A stretch of DNA of 39,006 nucleotides from Streptomyces cellostaticus (GCF_001513965.1 NZ_KQ948019.1:282215-321220), one strand, 5' to 3'; shown: positions 1-13,977, numbered from the stretch's first letter. Numbers and translations are program-made. The notes: generated by a model from the sequence alone, not told the origin.

Positions 1-45
1 ATCGGGTCCCCGCGGTCCGCAGGAGCCCCGTAAGGCGCGCAGAAA

Positions 46-100
46 GCCGCCGGGGTGGCCGGAACCATACGGTTCCGGCCACCCCGGCGGCACGTTTCTT
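46..100. terminator. Perfect 21-bp hairpin, probable bidirectional terminator
   Basis: The arms 46-66 and 71-91 are exact reverse complements around the 4-nt loop ATAC. T-rich sequence follows on the plus strand (95-100), and A-rich sequence at 41-45 gives a U-run on the minus strand. It lies just past the bldD stop, so it should end bldD transcription. It could also end a convergent gene left of the window (I would expect nusB there, from remembered synteny only). Confidence 0.85.
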
Positions 101-118
101 CTACGGTGCTGAGCGGGC

Positions 119-622
119 TCAGGCCTCTTCGTGCGTGGCCACCGCGCGGCGCGCGTCCGCGTCCAGGACACCCCAGCTGATCAGCTGCTCGGTGAGGACC
201 GAGGGGGACTGGTCGTAGATGACGGCGAGTGTGCGCAGGTCGTCCTGGCGGATCGACAGCACCTTGCCGTTGTAGTCGCCGCGCTGCGACTGGATCGTCG
301 CCGCGTACCGCTGCAAGGGGCCCGCCTTCTCGGCCGGCACGGTGGCCAGCCGCTCCAGGTCGAGGACCAGCTTCGGCGGCGGCTCGGCGGCGCCGCCCGG
401 CGTGGTGCCCGGCAGCAGCTCCTGCACCGGAACCCCATAGAAATCGGCCAGCTCGGCCAGCCGCTGCACGGTCACGGCGCGGTCACCGCGCTCGTACGAA
501 CCGACCACCACGGCCTTCCAGCGACCCTGTGACTTCTCCTCGACACCGTGGAGGGAAAGGCCCTGCTGGGTGCGGATGGCCCGGAGCTTGGCCCCGAGCT
601 GTTTGGCGTATTCGCTGGACAT
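119..622 (-). CDS. bldD: BldD, c-di-GMP-responsive master regulator of development
   Basis: This 167-residue cytoplasmic transcription factor represses sporulation genes in vegetative growth when a tetrameric c-di-GMP cage dimerises it. The N-terminal Xre/Cro-type HTH is at residues about 10-70 and contains GLSLHGVEEKSQGRWKAVVV. The C-terminal domain carries both halves of the known c-di-GMP signature at the right spacing: R114-G-D116 and R125-x-x-D128. The length equals that of the S. coelicolor protein. The ATG at 620-622 is preceded by a GGGGAGC ribosome site on the minus strand. It is divergent from the pyrimidine operon and carries a consensus BldD site in its own upstream region, which fits the known autoregulation. 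Nothing is missing or unusual. Confidence 0.98.
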   Translation of the reverse strand: MSSEYAKQLGAKLRAIRTQQGLSLHGVEEKSQGRWKAVVVGSYERGDRAVTVQRLAELADFYGVPVQELLPGTTPGGAAEPPPKLVLDLERLATVPAEKAGPLQRYAATIQSQRGDYNGKVLSIRQDDLRTLAVIYDQSPSVLTEQLISWGVLDADARRAVATHEEA

Positions 623-683
623 ATAGCTCCCCGGACACTGTGTCGACGCGGTCGGTTGGGTTTCCCGCCGCGCGGCTGGTAAC

Positions 684-707
684 TCACTGTGAGGTTACGC
701 AGCGTGA
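684..707. promoter_or_regulatory. BldD operator in the bldD/pyrR divergent region
   Basis: Bases 695-707 read TTACGCAGCGTGA, an exact match to the published BldD pseudopalindrome TNACNCWGNGTNA. A second near-palindrome, CTCACTGTGAG, lies beside it at 684-694. On the minus strand, TAACCT (complement of 692-697) could be the bldD -10 element overlapped by these sites, which fits autorepression. Confidence 0.85.
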
Positions 708-802
708 CTCTGGTGCGTCAAGCCGAATGGTCCACACCGACTCTTCCGTGGTAGTGGCAGCCGATTGCTCCGAGTGGGTGATCTGGCCTCCCGCGGACCT
801 GT

Positions 803-808
803 TAGGGT
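803..808 (+). promoter_or_regulatory. Candidate -10 of the pyr operon promoter
   Basis: TAGGGT resembles the Streptomyces vegetative -10 (TAGNNT). A start about 7 nt downstream would give a leader of roughly 60 nt holding the whole PyrR hairpin. No good -35 is visible 16-18 nt upstream. Confidence 0.45.
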
Positions 809-827
809 GGATGGCGCAAATCCGACG

Positions 828-1446
<619 letters not shown>

Positions 1447-1538
1447 CAAGTCAGGCGCGCACGGCCGCTTCGGCGTGCCGATGCACGCACAGGTTTGCCC
1501 TCATCCTCCCGAATGAACTGCCTTACGGAGCCTGACAG

Positions 1539-2519
1539 ATGCAGCGTCATCTCATCTCGGCCGCCGACCTCACCCGCGACGACGCCGTCCTGATCCTCGA
1601 CACCGCCGAGGAGATGGCCCGGGTCGCCGACCGGCCGATCAAGAAGCTGCCGACCCTGCGCGGCCGCACGATCGTCAACCTCTTCTTCGAGGACTCCACC
1701 CGTACCCGGATCTCCTTCGAGGCCGCCGAGAAGCGCCTGTCCGCGGACGTGATCAACTTCACCGCCAAGGGGTCGAGCGTCTCCAAGGGCGAGTCCCTGA
1801 AGGACACTGCCCAGACCCTGGAGGCCATGGGCGTCGACGCCGTCGTCATCCGGCACGGCGCCTCCGGGGCCCCCTACCGCCTCGCCACCTCCGGCTGGAT
1901 CGACGCCGCCGTCATCAACGCCGGCGACGGCACCCACCAGCACCCCACCCAGGCCCTGCTGGACGCCTTCACCATGCGCCGCCGCCTGGTCGGCCGGGAC
2001 GCCGGCCTCGGCCAGGACCTGTCCGGCAAGCGGATCACCGTCGTCGGTGACGTCCTGCACAGCCGGGTCGCCCGCTCCAACGTCGACCTGCTGCACACCC
2101 TCGGCGCCGAGGTCACCCTGGTCGCCCCGCCCACCCTGGTGCCGGTCGGCGTCGAGACCTGGCCGTGCGAGGTGTCGTACGACCTCGACAGCACGCTGCC
2201 CAAGTCCGACGCGGTGATGATGCTCCGCGTCCAGCGCGAGCGCATGAACGCCGCCTTCTTCCCGACCGAGCGCGAGTACTCGCGGCGCTACGGCCTGGAC
2301 GGCGACCGCATGGCGAAGATGCCCGAGCACGCCATCGTCATGCACCCCGGCCCGATGGTCCGCGGCATGGAGATCACCGCCGAGGTCGCCGACTCCGAGC
2401 GCTGCACCGTCGTGGAGCAGGTCGCCAACGGAGTCTCCATCCGGATGGCCGTGCTGTACCTGCTGCTCGGTGGAAACGAGCCCGCCGTCACCCACGCCCG
2501 CACCAACGAGGAGAAGTAA
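1539..2519 (+). CDS. pyrB: Aspartate carbamoyltransferase catalytic subunit
   Basis: The enzyme condenses carbamoyl phosphate with L-aspartate to N-carbamoyl-aspartate, the committed pyrimidine step. The 326-residue protein has the carbamoyl-phosphate loop STRTR at residues 53-57, the lysine of the 80s loop (K84 in VSKGES), IRH at about 104-106, HPTQ at 135-138, and a C-terminal HPGPMVRG. These are the standard catalytic residues. No pyrI regulatory subunit is present, as in other actinobacteria. It starts 92 nt after pyrR with a modest CGGAG site, and its end carries the ribosome site for pyrC. Confidence 0.98.
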   Translation: MQRHLISAADLTRDDAVLILDTAEEMARVADRPIKKLPTLRGRTIVNLFFEDSTRTRISFEAAEKRLSADVINFTAKGSSVSKGESLKDTAQTLEAMGVDAVVIRHGASGAPYRLATSGWIDAAVINAGDGTHQHPTQALLDAFTMRRRLVGRDAGLGQDLSGKRITVVGDVLHSRVARSNVDLLHTLGAEVTLVAPPTLVPVGVETWPCEVSYDLDSTLPKSDAVMMLRVQRERMNAAFFPTEREYSRRYGLDGDRMAKMPEHAIVMHPGPMVRGMEITAEVADSERCTVVEQVANGVSIRMAVLYLLLGGNEPAVTHARTNEEK

Positions 2520-2524
2520 GACCC

Positions 2525-3811
2525 ATGAGCAAGATCCTGATCCGTGGTGCGAAGGTGCTCGGCGGCGAGCCGCAGGACGTGCTGATCGACGGCGAGACCA
2601 TCGCCGAGGTGGGCGCCGGTCTCAGCGCCGAGGGCGCCGAGGTCGTGGAGGCCGCCGGCAAGGTGCTGCTCCCCGGCCTGGTCGACCTGCACACCCACCT
2701 GCGCGAGCCGGGCCGCGAGGACTCCGAGACCGTGCTCACCGGTACCCGGGCGGCCGCGAGCGGCGGCTACACCGCCGTCTTCGCCATGGCCAACACCTTC
2801 CCGGTCGCCGACACCGCCGGTGTGGTCGAGCAGGTCTGGCGGCTCGGCCAGGAGCACGGCTACTGCGACGTACAGCCCATCGGCGCCGTCACGGTCGGCC
2901 TGGAGGGCAAGAAGCTCGCCGAGCTGGGCGCGATGCACGAGTCGGCCGCCGGGGTGACCGTCTTCTCCGACGACGGCAAGTGCGTGGACGACGCCGTGAT
3001 CATGCGCCGCGCCCTGGAGTACGTGAAGGCCTTCGGCGGTGTCGTCGCCCAGCACGCGCAGGAGCCGCGGCTGACCGAGGGCGCCCAGATGAACGAGGGC
3101 ATCGTCTCCGCCGAGCTGGGCCTGGGCGGCTGGCCGGCTGTCGCCGAGGAGTCGATCATCGCGCGGGACGTCCTGCTCGCCGAGCACGTCGGCTCCCGCG
3201 TCCACATCTGCCACCTCTCGACCGCCGGGTCCGTCGAGATCGTCCGCTGGGCCAAGTCCCGCGGCATCCGGGTCACCGCCGAGGTCACCCCGCACCACCT
3301 GCTCCTGACCGACGAGCTGGTGCGCACCTACAACCCCGTCTACAAGGTCAACCCGCCGCTGCGTACCGAGCGGGACGTGCACGCCCTGCGCGAGGCGCTC
3401 GCCGACGGCACGATCGACATCGTCGCCACCGACCACGCCCCGCACCCGCACGAGGACAAGGACTGCGAGTGGGCCGCGGCCGCCATGGGCATGGTCGGCC
3501 TGGAGACCGCGTTGTCAGTGGTCCAGGAGACCATGGTCGACACCGGGTTGCTGGACTGGGCCGGCGTCGCCGACCGTATGTCCGTCAAGCCGGCGCAGAT
3601 CGGACAGGCCACCGGTCACGGCCGTCCCGTCTCGGCTGGTGAGCCCGCCAACCTCGCCCTCGTCGACACGGAATACCGTGGCCAGGTGGACCCCGCGGGC
3701 TTCGCCTCGCGCAGCCGCAACACCCCCTACCAGGGACGCGAGCTGCCGGGCCGGGTCACCCACACGTGGTTGCGGGGTAAGGCGACGCTCGTCGACGGGA
3801 AGCTCACGTGA
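2525..3811 (+). CDS. pyrC: Dihydroorotase (class I)
   Basis: This zinc amidohydrolase cyclises N-carbamoyl-aspartate to dihydroorotate in the cytoplasm. From the ATG at 2525 the product is 428 residues, normal for the class. Metal ligands are visible: HTH (H56, H58), D149/D150 in FSDDG, H177 in AQHAQ, H230 in CHLST, and D303 in ATDHAPH. The open frame extends much further upstream through pyrB. The 2525 start is chosen because GAGGAG at 2508-2513 is well spaced, the homologous N-terminus MSKILIRGAKVL begins there, and it follows the pyrB stop by 5 nt. The stop overlaps the start of the next gene by 4 nt, which implies translational coupling. Confidence 0.98.
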   Translation: MSKILIRGAKVLGGEPQDVLIDGETIAEVGAGLSAEGAEVVEAAGKVLLPGLVDLHTHLREPGREDSETVLTGTRAAASGGYTAVFAMANTFPVADTAGVVEQVWRLGQEHGYCDVQPIGAVTVGLEGKKLAELGAMHESAAGVTVFSDDGKCVDDAVIMRRALEYVKAFGGVVAQHAQEPRLTEGAQMNEGIVSAELGLGGWPAVAEESIIARDVLLAEHVGSRVHICHLSTAGSVEIVRWAKSRGIRVTAEVTPHHLLLTDELVRTYNPVYKVNPPLRTERDVHALREALADGTIDIVATDHAPHPHEDKDCEWAAAAMGMVGLETALSVVQETMVDTGLLDWAGVADRMSVKPAQIGQATGHGRPVSAGEPANLALVDTEYRGQVDPAGFASRSRNTPYQGRELPGRVTHTWLRGKATLVDGKLT

Positions 3812-4368
3812 CACCTGTAATCCTGCTGGCCGAGGCGAAGAAGTCGGCCGAGGTCACCGACTGGGGGGCCCGCATCGGCTGGCTCGTCGGCCTCGCCCTC
3901 TTCGTCGCGCTCGTCTACTGGCTGATGCGCGAGGGCTGGAAGTGGCGCGGCACCCTCCAGGGCGACCTGCCCGAGCTGCCCAGCGCGCCTGAGGAGCCCG
4001 GCGAGGCCAGACTGACGATGAGCGGCCGCTACCACGGCTCCACCACCGCCGGGCAGTGGCTGGACCGCATCGTGGCCCACGGCCTCGGCACCCGCAGCCG
4101 GGCCGAGCTCACCCTGACGGACGCGGGCCTGGAGGTCGTACGCCCCGGGGCGACCGACTTCTTCGTCCCCACCGCGGCGCTGCGCGGGGCCCGGCTCGAC
4201 AAGGGCATCGCCGGCAAGGTCCTCACCGAGGGCGGGCTGCTCGTCGTGACCTGGGCCCACGGCGACAAGCTGCTCGACTCCGGCTTCCGCTCCGACCACG
4301 CGGCCGAGCACACCGAGTGGGCCGACACCCTGAACCAGATGATCAACGACACGGAAGGCGCACGATGA
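3808..4368 (+). CDS. Membrane-anchored PH-like domain protein of the pyr operon, function unknown
   Basis: This 186-residue protein has a short N-terminus, one hydrophobic segment at about residues 22-40, a basic stop-transfer region (MREGWKWRG), and a soluble beta-rich C-terminal domain. The C-terminal domain resembles bacterial PH-like domains found in actinobacterial pyr operons. No catalytic motif is visible. The GTG start lies in a GTGA overlap with the pyrC stop, and its own stop overlaps the carA ATG (ATGA), so it is locked between two pathway enzymes. That suggests co-expression, perhaps linking carbamoyl-phosphate or pyrimidine enzymes to the membrane; this is inference. It is not recognisable as any pathway enzyme. 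Confidence 0.9.
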   Translation: MTPVILLAEAKKSAEVTDWGARIGWLVGLALFVALVYWLMREGWKWRGTLQGDLPELPSAPEEPGEARLTMSGRYHGSTTAGQWLDRIVAHGLGTRSRAELTLTDAGLEVVRPGATDFFVPTAALRGARLDKGIAGKVLTEGGLLVVTWAHGDKLLDSGFRSDHAAEHTEWADTLNQMINDTEGAR

Positions 4369-5499
4369 CGACCTCCACCAGGGGAACTGCCAAGGTTCCC
4401 GCCGTACTCGTCCTGGAGGACGGCCGCACCTTCCGCGGCCGTGCCTACGGGGCCGTGGGGGAGACCTTCGGCGAGGCCGTGTTCTCCACCGGCATGACCG
4501 GCTACCAGGAGACCCTCACCGACCCGTCGTACGACCGCCAGATCGTCGTCGCGACCGCCCCGCAGATCGGCAACACCGGCTGGAACGACGAGGACGACGA
4601 GTCCCGCCGTATCTGGGTCTCCGGCTACGTCGTGCGCGACCCCGCGCGCGTGCCCTCCAACTGGCGGGCCAAGCGCTCCCTGGACGACGAGCTGGTCCAG
4701 CAGAACATCGTCGGCATCTCCGGGATCGACACCCGCGCCCTCACCCGCCATCTGCGCGAGCGCGGCTCCATGCGCGCCGGCATCTTCTCCGGCGAGGCGA
4801 TCGCGGCCGACTCCGAGCTCCTCGCGCGCGTGCAGGCCCAGCCGCACATGAAGGGCGCGAGCCTCTACGAGGAGGTCGCGACGAAGGAGGCGTACGTCGT
4901 CCCGGCCATCGGTGAGAAGAAGTTCACCGTCGCCGCCATCGACCTCGGCATCAAGGGCATGACCCCGCACCGCATGGCCGAGCGCGGCATCGAGGTGCAC
5001 GTGCTGCCGGCGACGGCGACGGCGCAGGACGTCTACGCCGTCAACCCGGACGGCGTCTTCTTCTCCAACGGACCCGGCGACCCGGCCACGGCCGACGGCC
5101 CGGTGGCCCTCATGAGCGCCGTCCTGGAGCGCAGGACGCCGCTGTTCGGCATCTGCTTCGGCAACCAGATCCTCGGCCGCGCCCTCGGCTTCGGCACCTA
5201 CAAGCTGAAGTACGGCCACCGGGGCATCAACCAGCCGGTCCAGGACCGTACGACCGGCAAGGTCGAGGTCACCGCGCACAACCACGGCTTCGCCGTGGAC
5301 GCGCCGCTCGATCAGGTCAGCGAGACCAAGTTCGGCCGCGCCGAGGTCTCGCACGTCTGCCTGAACGACAACGTCGTGGAGGGGCTGCAGCTGCTCGACC
5401 AGCCGGCCTTCTCCGTCCAGTACCACCCCGAAGCGGCAGCGGGCCCGCACGACGCCGCCTACCTGTTCGACCGCTTCGTATCCCTGATGGAGGGCCAGC

Positions 5500-5507
<8 letters not shown>
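4365..5507 (+). CDS. carA: Carbamoyl-phosphate synthase small subunit (glutaminase)
   Basis: CarA hydrolyses glutamine and channels ammonia to CarB for carbamoyl phosphate, which feeds pyrimidines and arginine. From the ATG at 4365 (GGAAGG site at 4353-4358) the protein is 380 residues. The N-terminal CarA domain includes [14 protein letters not shown] (36-49). The class I glutaminase domain has the nucleophile C264 in GICFGNQ and the H354/E356 pair in YHPE. The strongest consensus elsewhere is GICLGHQ; the F and N variants leave the triad intact. ATG overlaps the previous stop, and the last 8 nt overlap carB. Confidence 0.98.
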
Positions 5508-8808
<3,301 letters not shown>

Positions 8809-8815
8809 CAGCCCC

Positions 8816-8847
8816 GAGGGGGACACCGGAAACGGTGTCCCCCTCTT
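8816..8847 (+). terminator. Internal operon hairpin capped by a GAAA tetraloop
   Basis: Arms 8816-8828 and 8833-8845 form a perfect 13-bp stem closed by GAAA (8829-8832), a GNRA loop. Only a weak T-containing tail follows. It lies between carB and pyrD within the pyrimidine operon, where it could be a partial terminator or an mRNA-stabilising or processing element. Confidence 0.75.
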
Positions 8848-8862
8848 CGTGAGGACACAGAC

Positions 8863-9965
<1,103 letters not shown>

Positions 9966-9969
<4 letters not shown>

Positions 9970-10820
9970 CCAGCATGACCTCGTACGAGCCCTTCGGTGC
10001 CCGCCTGCGCCGCGCGATGGAGGAGCGCGGCCCGCTGTGCGTCGGCATCGACCCGCACGCCTCGCTGCTCGCCGCCTGGGGCCTGAACGACGACGTGGCC
10101 GGTCTGGAGCGGTTCAGCCGCACGGTCGTCGAGGCGGTGGCCGACCGGGTCGCCGTCATGAAGCCGCAGATCGCCTTCTACGAGCGGTTCGGCTCGCGTG
10201 GCCTCGCCGTCCTGGAGAAGTCGGTCCAGGAGGCTCGCGCGGCCGGCACCCTGGTCGTGATGGACGCCAAGCGAGGCGACATCGGCTCGACCATGGCCGG
10301 GTACGCCGAGGCCTACCTGCACCGGGACGCCCCGCTGTTCTCCGACGCCCTGACCGTCTCGCCCTACCTCGGCTACGGCTCGCTCAGCCCGGCCGTCGCA
10401 CTGGCCCGGCAGAGCGGCGCCGGGCTGTTCGTCCTGGCGCTGACCTCGAACCCGGAGGGCCCCGAGGTCCAGCACGCGGTCCGTGCCGACGGGCGCAGCG
10501 TGGGCGCGACCATGCTGGCCCACCTGGCCGCCGAGAACGCGGGCGAGGAGCCGCTGGGCTCCTTCGGGGCCGTCGTCGGCGCCACGGTCGGCGACCTGTC
10601 GTCGTACGACCTCGACATCAACGGCCCGCTCCTCGCGCCCGGCGTCGGGGCGCAGGGGGCGACGCCGGCCGACCTTCCGAAGGTCTTCGGGGCGGCGGTG
10701 CGCAATGTCGTCCCGAATGTCAGCCGGGGTGTGCTGCGGCACGGTCCCGACATCGGGGCGCTGCGCTCGGCCACGGAGCGCTTCGCGGAGGAGATCCGGG
10801 ACGCGGTATCCGGCGGCTGA
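9966..10820 (+). CDS. pyrF: Orotidine 5'-phosphate decarboxylase
   Basis: The enzyme decarboxylates OMP to UMP, the last pathway step. The product is 284 residues and belongs to the type 2 OMP decarboxylase family common in actinobacteria. The active-site block is DAKRGDIGST, with catalytic K102 and its aspartates; CVGIDPH lies at about 25-31. The GTG at 9966 overlaps the pyrD stop and has GAGGAA at about 9954-9959; an in-frame ATG at 9975 is a possible alternative. It is the last gene of the operon. No strong terminator is evident immediately downstream. Confidence 0.96.
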
Positions 10821-11122
10821 GGTCTCCGGCGGGGGCCCCGGTGGGCGGTGCCAGGACGACTTGAGTGTGAATACATCCTCAAATCGAGGGCAGTATGTCC
10901 CAAATGTCCGGCCTGGCGGCGGCTGACCAGTACTTTTCCGCTGTTCTCGCTGACTCTGGCGGACTTGCCCGCTAGTCTCCGAGCAGTGGGGGCACCACCT
11001 CCCACGCCGTTAAGGCAGTGGGGGAGAACGGGCAGCGTGTTGCTCGTAGCTCCCCAGGTGTGGGGCGACTAGGTTCCTCACCGGTCCGTATCCGACAGTT
11101 CGACATCCGAGGTGACGTAGGC
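10821..11122 (+). promoter_or_regulatory. mihF upstream region with candidate promoter
   Basis: This 302-nt gap holds no convincing gene. A candidate vegetative promoter is CTGACT (10950-10955), a 17-nt spacer, and TAGTCT (10973-10978). Downstream, GCAGTGGGGG occurs twice (about 10982 and 11013). The leader could reach about 140 nt before the mihF GTG. Confidence 0.5.
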
Positions 11123-11446
11123 GTGGCTCTTCCGCCCCTTACCCCTGAACAGCGCGCAGCCGCGCTCGAAAAGGCCGCCGCGGCTCGCCGGGAGCGGGCC
11201 GAGGTCAAGAATCGACTCAAGCACTCCGGCGCCTCCCTGCACGAGGTCATCAAGCAGGGCCAGGAAAACGACGTCATCGGCAAGATGAAGGTCTCCGCCC
11301 TGCTCGAGTCCCTGCCGGGCGTGGGCAAGGTGCGCGCCAAGCAGATCATGGAACGTCTGGGCATCTCCGAGAGCCGTCGTGTGCGGGGTCTCGGTTCCAA
11401 CCAGATTGCTTCTCTGGAGCGTGAGTTCGGCAGCACCGGCTCCTGA
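11123..11446 (+). CDS. mihF: Actinobacterial integration host factor (sIHF/mIHF)
   Basis: This nucleoid-associated protein binds and bends DNA and is needed for normal nucleoid compaction, sporulation and antibiotic output in Streptomyces. From the GTG at 11123 the protein is 107 residues (MALPPLTPEQ...). It has an N-terminal helix rich in Ala, Glu and Arg and a helix-two-turns-helix/HhH motif, LPGVGKVRAKQIMERLGIS, at residues 64-82. The frame is open further upstream, but the 11123 start is chosen for the GAGGTGA site at 11109-11115 and the known protein length. It sits directly ahead of gmk, its conserved neighbour in actinobacteria. Confidence 0.96.
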   Translation: MALPPLTPEQRAAALEKAAAARRERAEVKNRLKHSGASLHEVIKQGQENDVIGKMKVSALLESLPGVGKVRAKQIMERLGISESRRVRGLGSNQIASLEREFGSTGS

Positions 11447-11494
11447 GTCCGGGCCCTGCCGGACCGGGCGTCCCGGGCACCCCGGGATTGCTGG

Positions 11495-11507
11495 AATAAT
11501 CGCTGCA
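11495..11507 (+). promoter_or_regulatory. Candidate -10 for a leaderless gmk transcript
   Basis: AATAAT at 11495-11500 ends 6 nt before the gmk ATG, the spacing expected if transcription starts at the A of the start codon. There is no good ribosome site ahead of gmk, which supports a leaderless message. No -35 is recognisable. Confidence 0.4.
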
Positions 11508-12064
11508 TGAATGAACGTCCGCGGCTGACCGTGCTCTCCGGCCCCTCGGGGGTCGGCAAGAGCACGGTCGTCGCCCATATGCGCAAGGAACACCCTGAGG
11601 TCTGGCTCTCGGTGTCGGCCACCACCCGCAAGCCGCGCCCCGGTGAGCAGCACGGAGTCCACTACTTCTTCGTCACCGACGAGGAGATGGACAAGCTGAT
11701 CGCCAACGGCGAGCTGCTGGAGTGGGCCGAGTTCGCCGGCAACCGCTACGGCACGCCCCGCGCGGCCGTGCTGGAGCGGCTCGAGAACGGCGAGCCGGTC
11801 CTGCTGGAGATCGACCTCCAGGGCGCCCGGCAGGTTCGCGAGTCCATGACCGACGCTCAGCTGGTGTTCCTGGCTCCGCCCTCCTGGGAGGAGCTCGTGC
11901 GCAGGCTCACGGGCCGGGGGACCGAGCCGCCCGAGGTCATCGAGCGCCGCCTGGAGGCGGCCAGGACCGAGCTGGCGGCCGAGCCGGAGTTCGACGTGAC
12001 CTTGGTCAACACCTCCGTCGAGGACGTGGCCAGCGAGCTGCTAGCCTTGATGGACGTTGTGTGA
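11507..12064 (+). CDS. gmk: Guanylate kinase
   Basis: The enzyme phosphorylates GMP to GDP with ATP. The 185-residue product has the P-loop GPSGVGKST (12-20), the GMP-binding region [13 protein letters not shown] and [19 protein letters not shown], and [10 protein letters not shown], followed by the family's VFLAPPS. The length is normal. The ATG at 11507 lacks a Shine-Dalgarno and may be leaderless. It lies 60 nt after mihF and 75 nt before rpoZ. In many bacteria gmk and rpoZ are also adjacent. Confidence 0.98.
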   Translation: MNERPRLTVLSGPSGVGKSTVVAHMRKEHPEVWLSVSATTRKPRPGEQHGVHYFFVTDEEMDKLIANGELLEWAEFAGNRYGTPRAAVLERLENGEPVLLEIDLQGARQVRESMTDAQLVFLAPPSWEELVRRLTGRGTEPPEVIERRLEAARTELAAEPEFDVTLVNTSVEDVASELLALMDVV

Positions 12065-12139
12065 TCGTGACTGCCGTACGCAGATGTACGCAGCCCGGTC
12101 AGACCGACTGATTCTTTCCCATCCATCGGAAGGTAGAGC

Positions 12140-12412
12140 GTGTCCTCTTCCATCACCGCGCCCGAGGGCATCATCAACCCGCCGATCGACGAGCTTCTCG
12201 AGGCCACCGACTCGAAGTACAGCCTCGTGATCTACGCGGCCAAGCGTGCGCGCCAGATCAACGCGTACTACTCGCAGCTCGGTGAGGGTCTCCTCGAGTA
12301 CGTCGGTCCGCTCGTCGACACCCACGTCCACGAGAAGCCGCTCTCGATCGCCCTGCGTGAGATCAACGCCGGTCTGCTGACCTCCGAGGCCATTGAGGGC
12401 CCGGCGCAGTAG
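12140..12412 (+). CDS. rpoZ: RNA polymerase omega subunit
   Basis: Omega assists beta-prime folding and RNA polymerase assembly. The 90-residue product has the omega core: [28 protein letters not shown] (about 14-41), with the conserved ALREI segment at 70-74. The GTG at 12140 follows GGAAGG (12128-12133). The octamer GTACGCAG occurs twice in close succession in the short gmk-rpoZ gap; its role is unclear. A strong hairpin follows the stop. Confidence 0.98.
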   Translation: MSSSITAPEGIINPPIDELLEATDSKYSLVIYAAKRARQINAYYSQLGEGLLEYVGPLVDTHVHEKPLSIALREINAGLLTSEAIEGPAQ

Positions 12413-12437
12413 TACTTTCAGATCGCAGTTGCTTTAT

Positions 12438-12472
12438 CCACAGGCCCGGCAGTGCCACTGCCGGGCCTGTGG
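12438..12472 (+). terminator. 16-bp perfect hairpin after rpoZ
   Basis: Arms 12438-12453 and 12457-12472 are exact complements with a GCC loop. There is no U-run, as is usual for actinobacterial I-shaped terminators. It should end the mihF-gmk-rpoZ transcripts before coaBC. Confidence 0.85.
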
Positions 12473-12512
12473 TGTGTGATGGTCTCGTACGTTGCCGAGC
12501 CGGGGAGAGACG

Positions 12513-13715
12513 GTGGACAAGCCCAAGGTCGTTCTGGGGGTCAGCGGCGGGATCGCCGCGTACAAGGCCTGTGAGCTGCTGAGAAGGTTCACGGAGTCGG
12601 GCCACGACGTGCGCGTGGTGCCCACCGCCTCCGCGCTGCACTTCGTCGGCGCCGCCACTTGGTCCGCCCTGTCCGGGAATCCGGTCTCCACCGAGGTCTG
12701 GGACGACGTCCACGAGGTCCAGCACGTTCGCATCGGCCAGCAGGCCGACCTGGTCGTGGTGGCCCCGGCGACCGCCGACATGCTCGCCAAGGCCGCCCAC
12801 GGCCTGGCGGACGACCTGCTGACCAACACGCTCCTCACCGCCCGCTGTCCGGTCGTCTTCGCGCCCGCCATGCACACCGAGATGTGGGAGCACCCCGCCA
12901 CCCGGGAGAACGTGGCCACCCTGCGCTGCCGCGGTGCCGTCGTCATCGAGCCCGCGGTCGGCCGCCTGACGGGCGTCGACACCGGCAAGGGCAGACTGCC
13001 CGACCCGGTGGAGATCTTCGAGGTCTGCCGCCGCGTGCTGGCCCGGGGTGTCACCGAGCCCGACCTCGAAGGACGGCACGTCGTCGTCTCGGCCGGCGGC
13101 ACGCGCGAGCCCCTCGACCCCGTCCGCTTCCTCGGCAACCGCTCCTCCGGCAAGCAGGGCTACGCCCTGGCCCGCACGGCCGCGGCCCGCGGCGCCCGGG
13201 TGACCCTGATCGCGGCCAACACCGGCCTGCCGGACCCGGCCGGTGTCGATGTCGTTCAGGTGGGCACCGCCGTTCAACTGCGCGAAGCGGTCCTGAAGGC
13301 CGCGGCGGACGCCGACGCGGTCGTCATGGCCGCCGCCGTGGCCGACTTCCGTCCGTCGACCTACGCGGCCGGGAAGATCAAGAAGAAGGACGGCCAGGAC
13401 CCCGCCCCGATCGTGCTGGTGCGCAATCCGGACATCCTCGCGGAGATCTCGGCCGACCGCGCCCGCCCGGGACAGGTGGTCGTCGGCTTCGCCGCCGAGA
13501 CCGACGACGTGCTGGCCAACGGCCGCGCCAAGCTGGCCCGCAAGGGCTGCGACCTGCTTGTGGTGAACGAGGTGGGGGAGGGCAAGACCTTCGGTTCGGA
13601 GGAGAACGAGGCCGTCGTGCTCGGTGCCGACGGCAGCGAGACCCCCGTACCGCACGGCCCGAAGGAAGCCCTTGCCGACACCGTCTGGGACCTGGTGGCC
13701 GCCCGGCTGGAGTGA
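12513..13715 (+). CDS. coaBC: Bifunctional phosphopantothenoylcysteine decarboxylase / phosphopantothenate-cysteine ligase
   Basis: CoaBC carries out steps 2 and 3 of coenzyme A synthesis. From the GTG at 12513 (GGGGAGAG site, 5-nt spacing) the protein is 400 residues; a TTG seven codons upstream is less likely. The N-terminal FMN decarboxylase has GVSGGIAAYKACELLR and the motif PAMHTEMW, where a histidine replaces the N of the E. coli PxMNxxMW motif, as I recall for actinobacteria. The recognition clamp GRLTGVDTGKGRLP lacks the E. coli cysteine. The C-terminal ligase begins near residue 185 (RHVVVSAGGTREPLDPVRFLGNRSSGKQG) and includes AAAVADFRP and the lysine-rich KIKKKDG. Confidence 0.96.
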   Translation: MDKPKVVLGVSGGIAAYKACELLRRFTESGHDVRVVPTASALHFVGAATWSALSGNPVSTEVWDDVHEVQHVRIGQQADLVVVAPATADMLAKAAHGLADDLLTNTLLTARCPVVFAPAMHTEMWEHPATRENVATLRCRGAVVIEPAVGRLTGVDTGKGRLPDPVEIFEVCRRVLARGVTEPDLEGRHVVVSAGGTREPLDPVRFLGNRSSGKQGYALARTAAARGARVTLIAANTGLPDPAGVDVVQVGTAVQLREAVLKAAADADAVVMAAAVADFRPSTYAAGKIKKKDGQDPAPIVLVRNPDILAEISADRARPGQVVVGFAAETDDVLANGRAKLARKGCDLLVVNEVGEGKTFGSEENEAVVLGADGSETPVPHGPKEALADTVWDLVAARLE

Positions 13716-13721
13716 TCCGGT

Positions 13722-13739
13722 TCCGCCGTCCGGGGCGGA
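13722..13739 (+). terminator. Short hairpin after coaBC
   Basis: TCCGCC (13722-13727) pairs with GGCGGA (13734-13739) across a 6-nt loop, followed by TGTTT. It is modest in size, but it stands just after the coaBC stop in an otherwise featureless 262-nt gap before metK. I saw no convincing riboswitch in that gap; a further small hairpin, GGCATT/AATGCC, lies at 13809-13826. Confidence 0.5.
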
Positions 13740-13977
13740 GTGTTTCGGCCATTCGACGGGTCTTTTCCACCCGGCAATGTCGCGTGGTGCCCCCTGGTCA
13801 AGGTCACCGGCATTGTGCAGAATGCCCGTGCCGCAGGTCACAGCGCTCCCGAGAGGCGAGACGGGTGGGCCGGAGGCACGGTGCGACCGATAAACTGTTC
13901 TCGGATGACGCCGGGCGCAGCCCCCCGCGTCGTCCGCCAATGATCAGCCAGCAGCCGCTGCAACCCCAGGGAGCGTT

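Noticed and set aside
12075..12092. BldD site ahead of rpoZ (repeated GTACGCAG)
   Set aside because: It resembles the BldD consensus in its left half only; three positions of the pseudopalindrome fail. It is recorded only as a short direct repeat.
13740..13977. SAM or SAH riboswitch ahead of metK
   Set aside because: I looked for SAM-I, SAM-IV and SAH core sequences in the 262-nt gap. A few short resemblances exist (a GAGAGG segment), but the conserved cores and helices do not line up. An Infernal scan would settle it.
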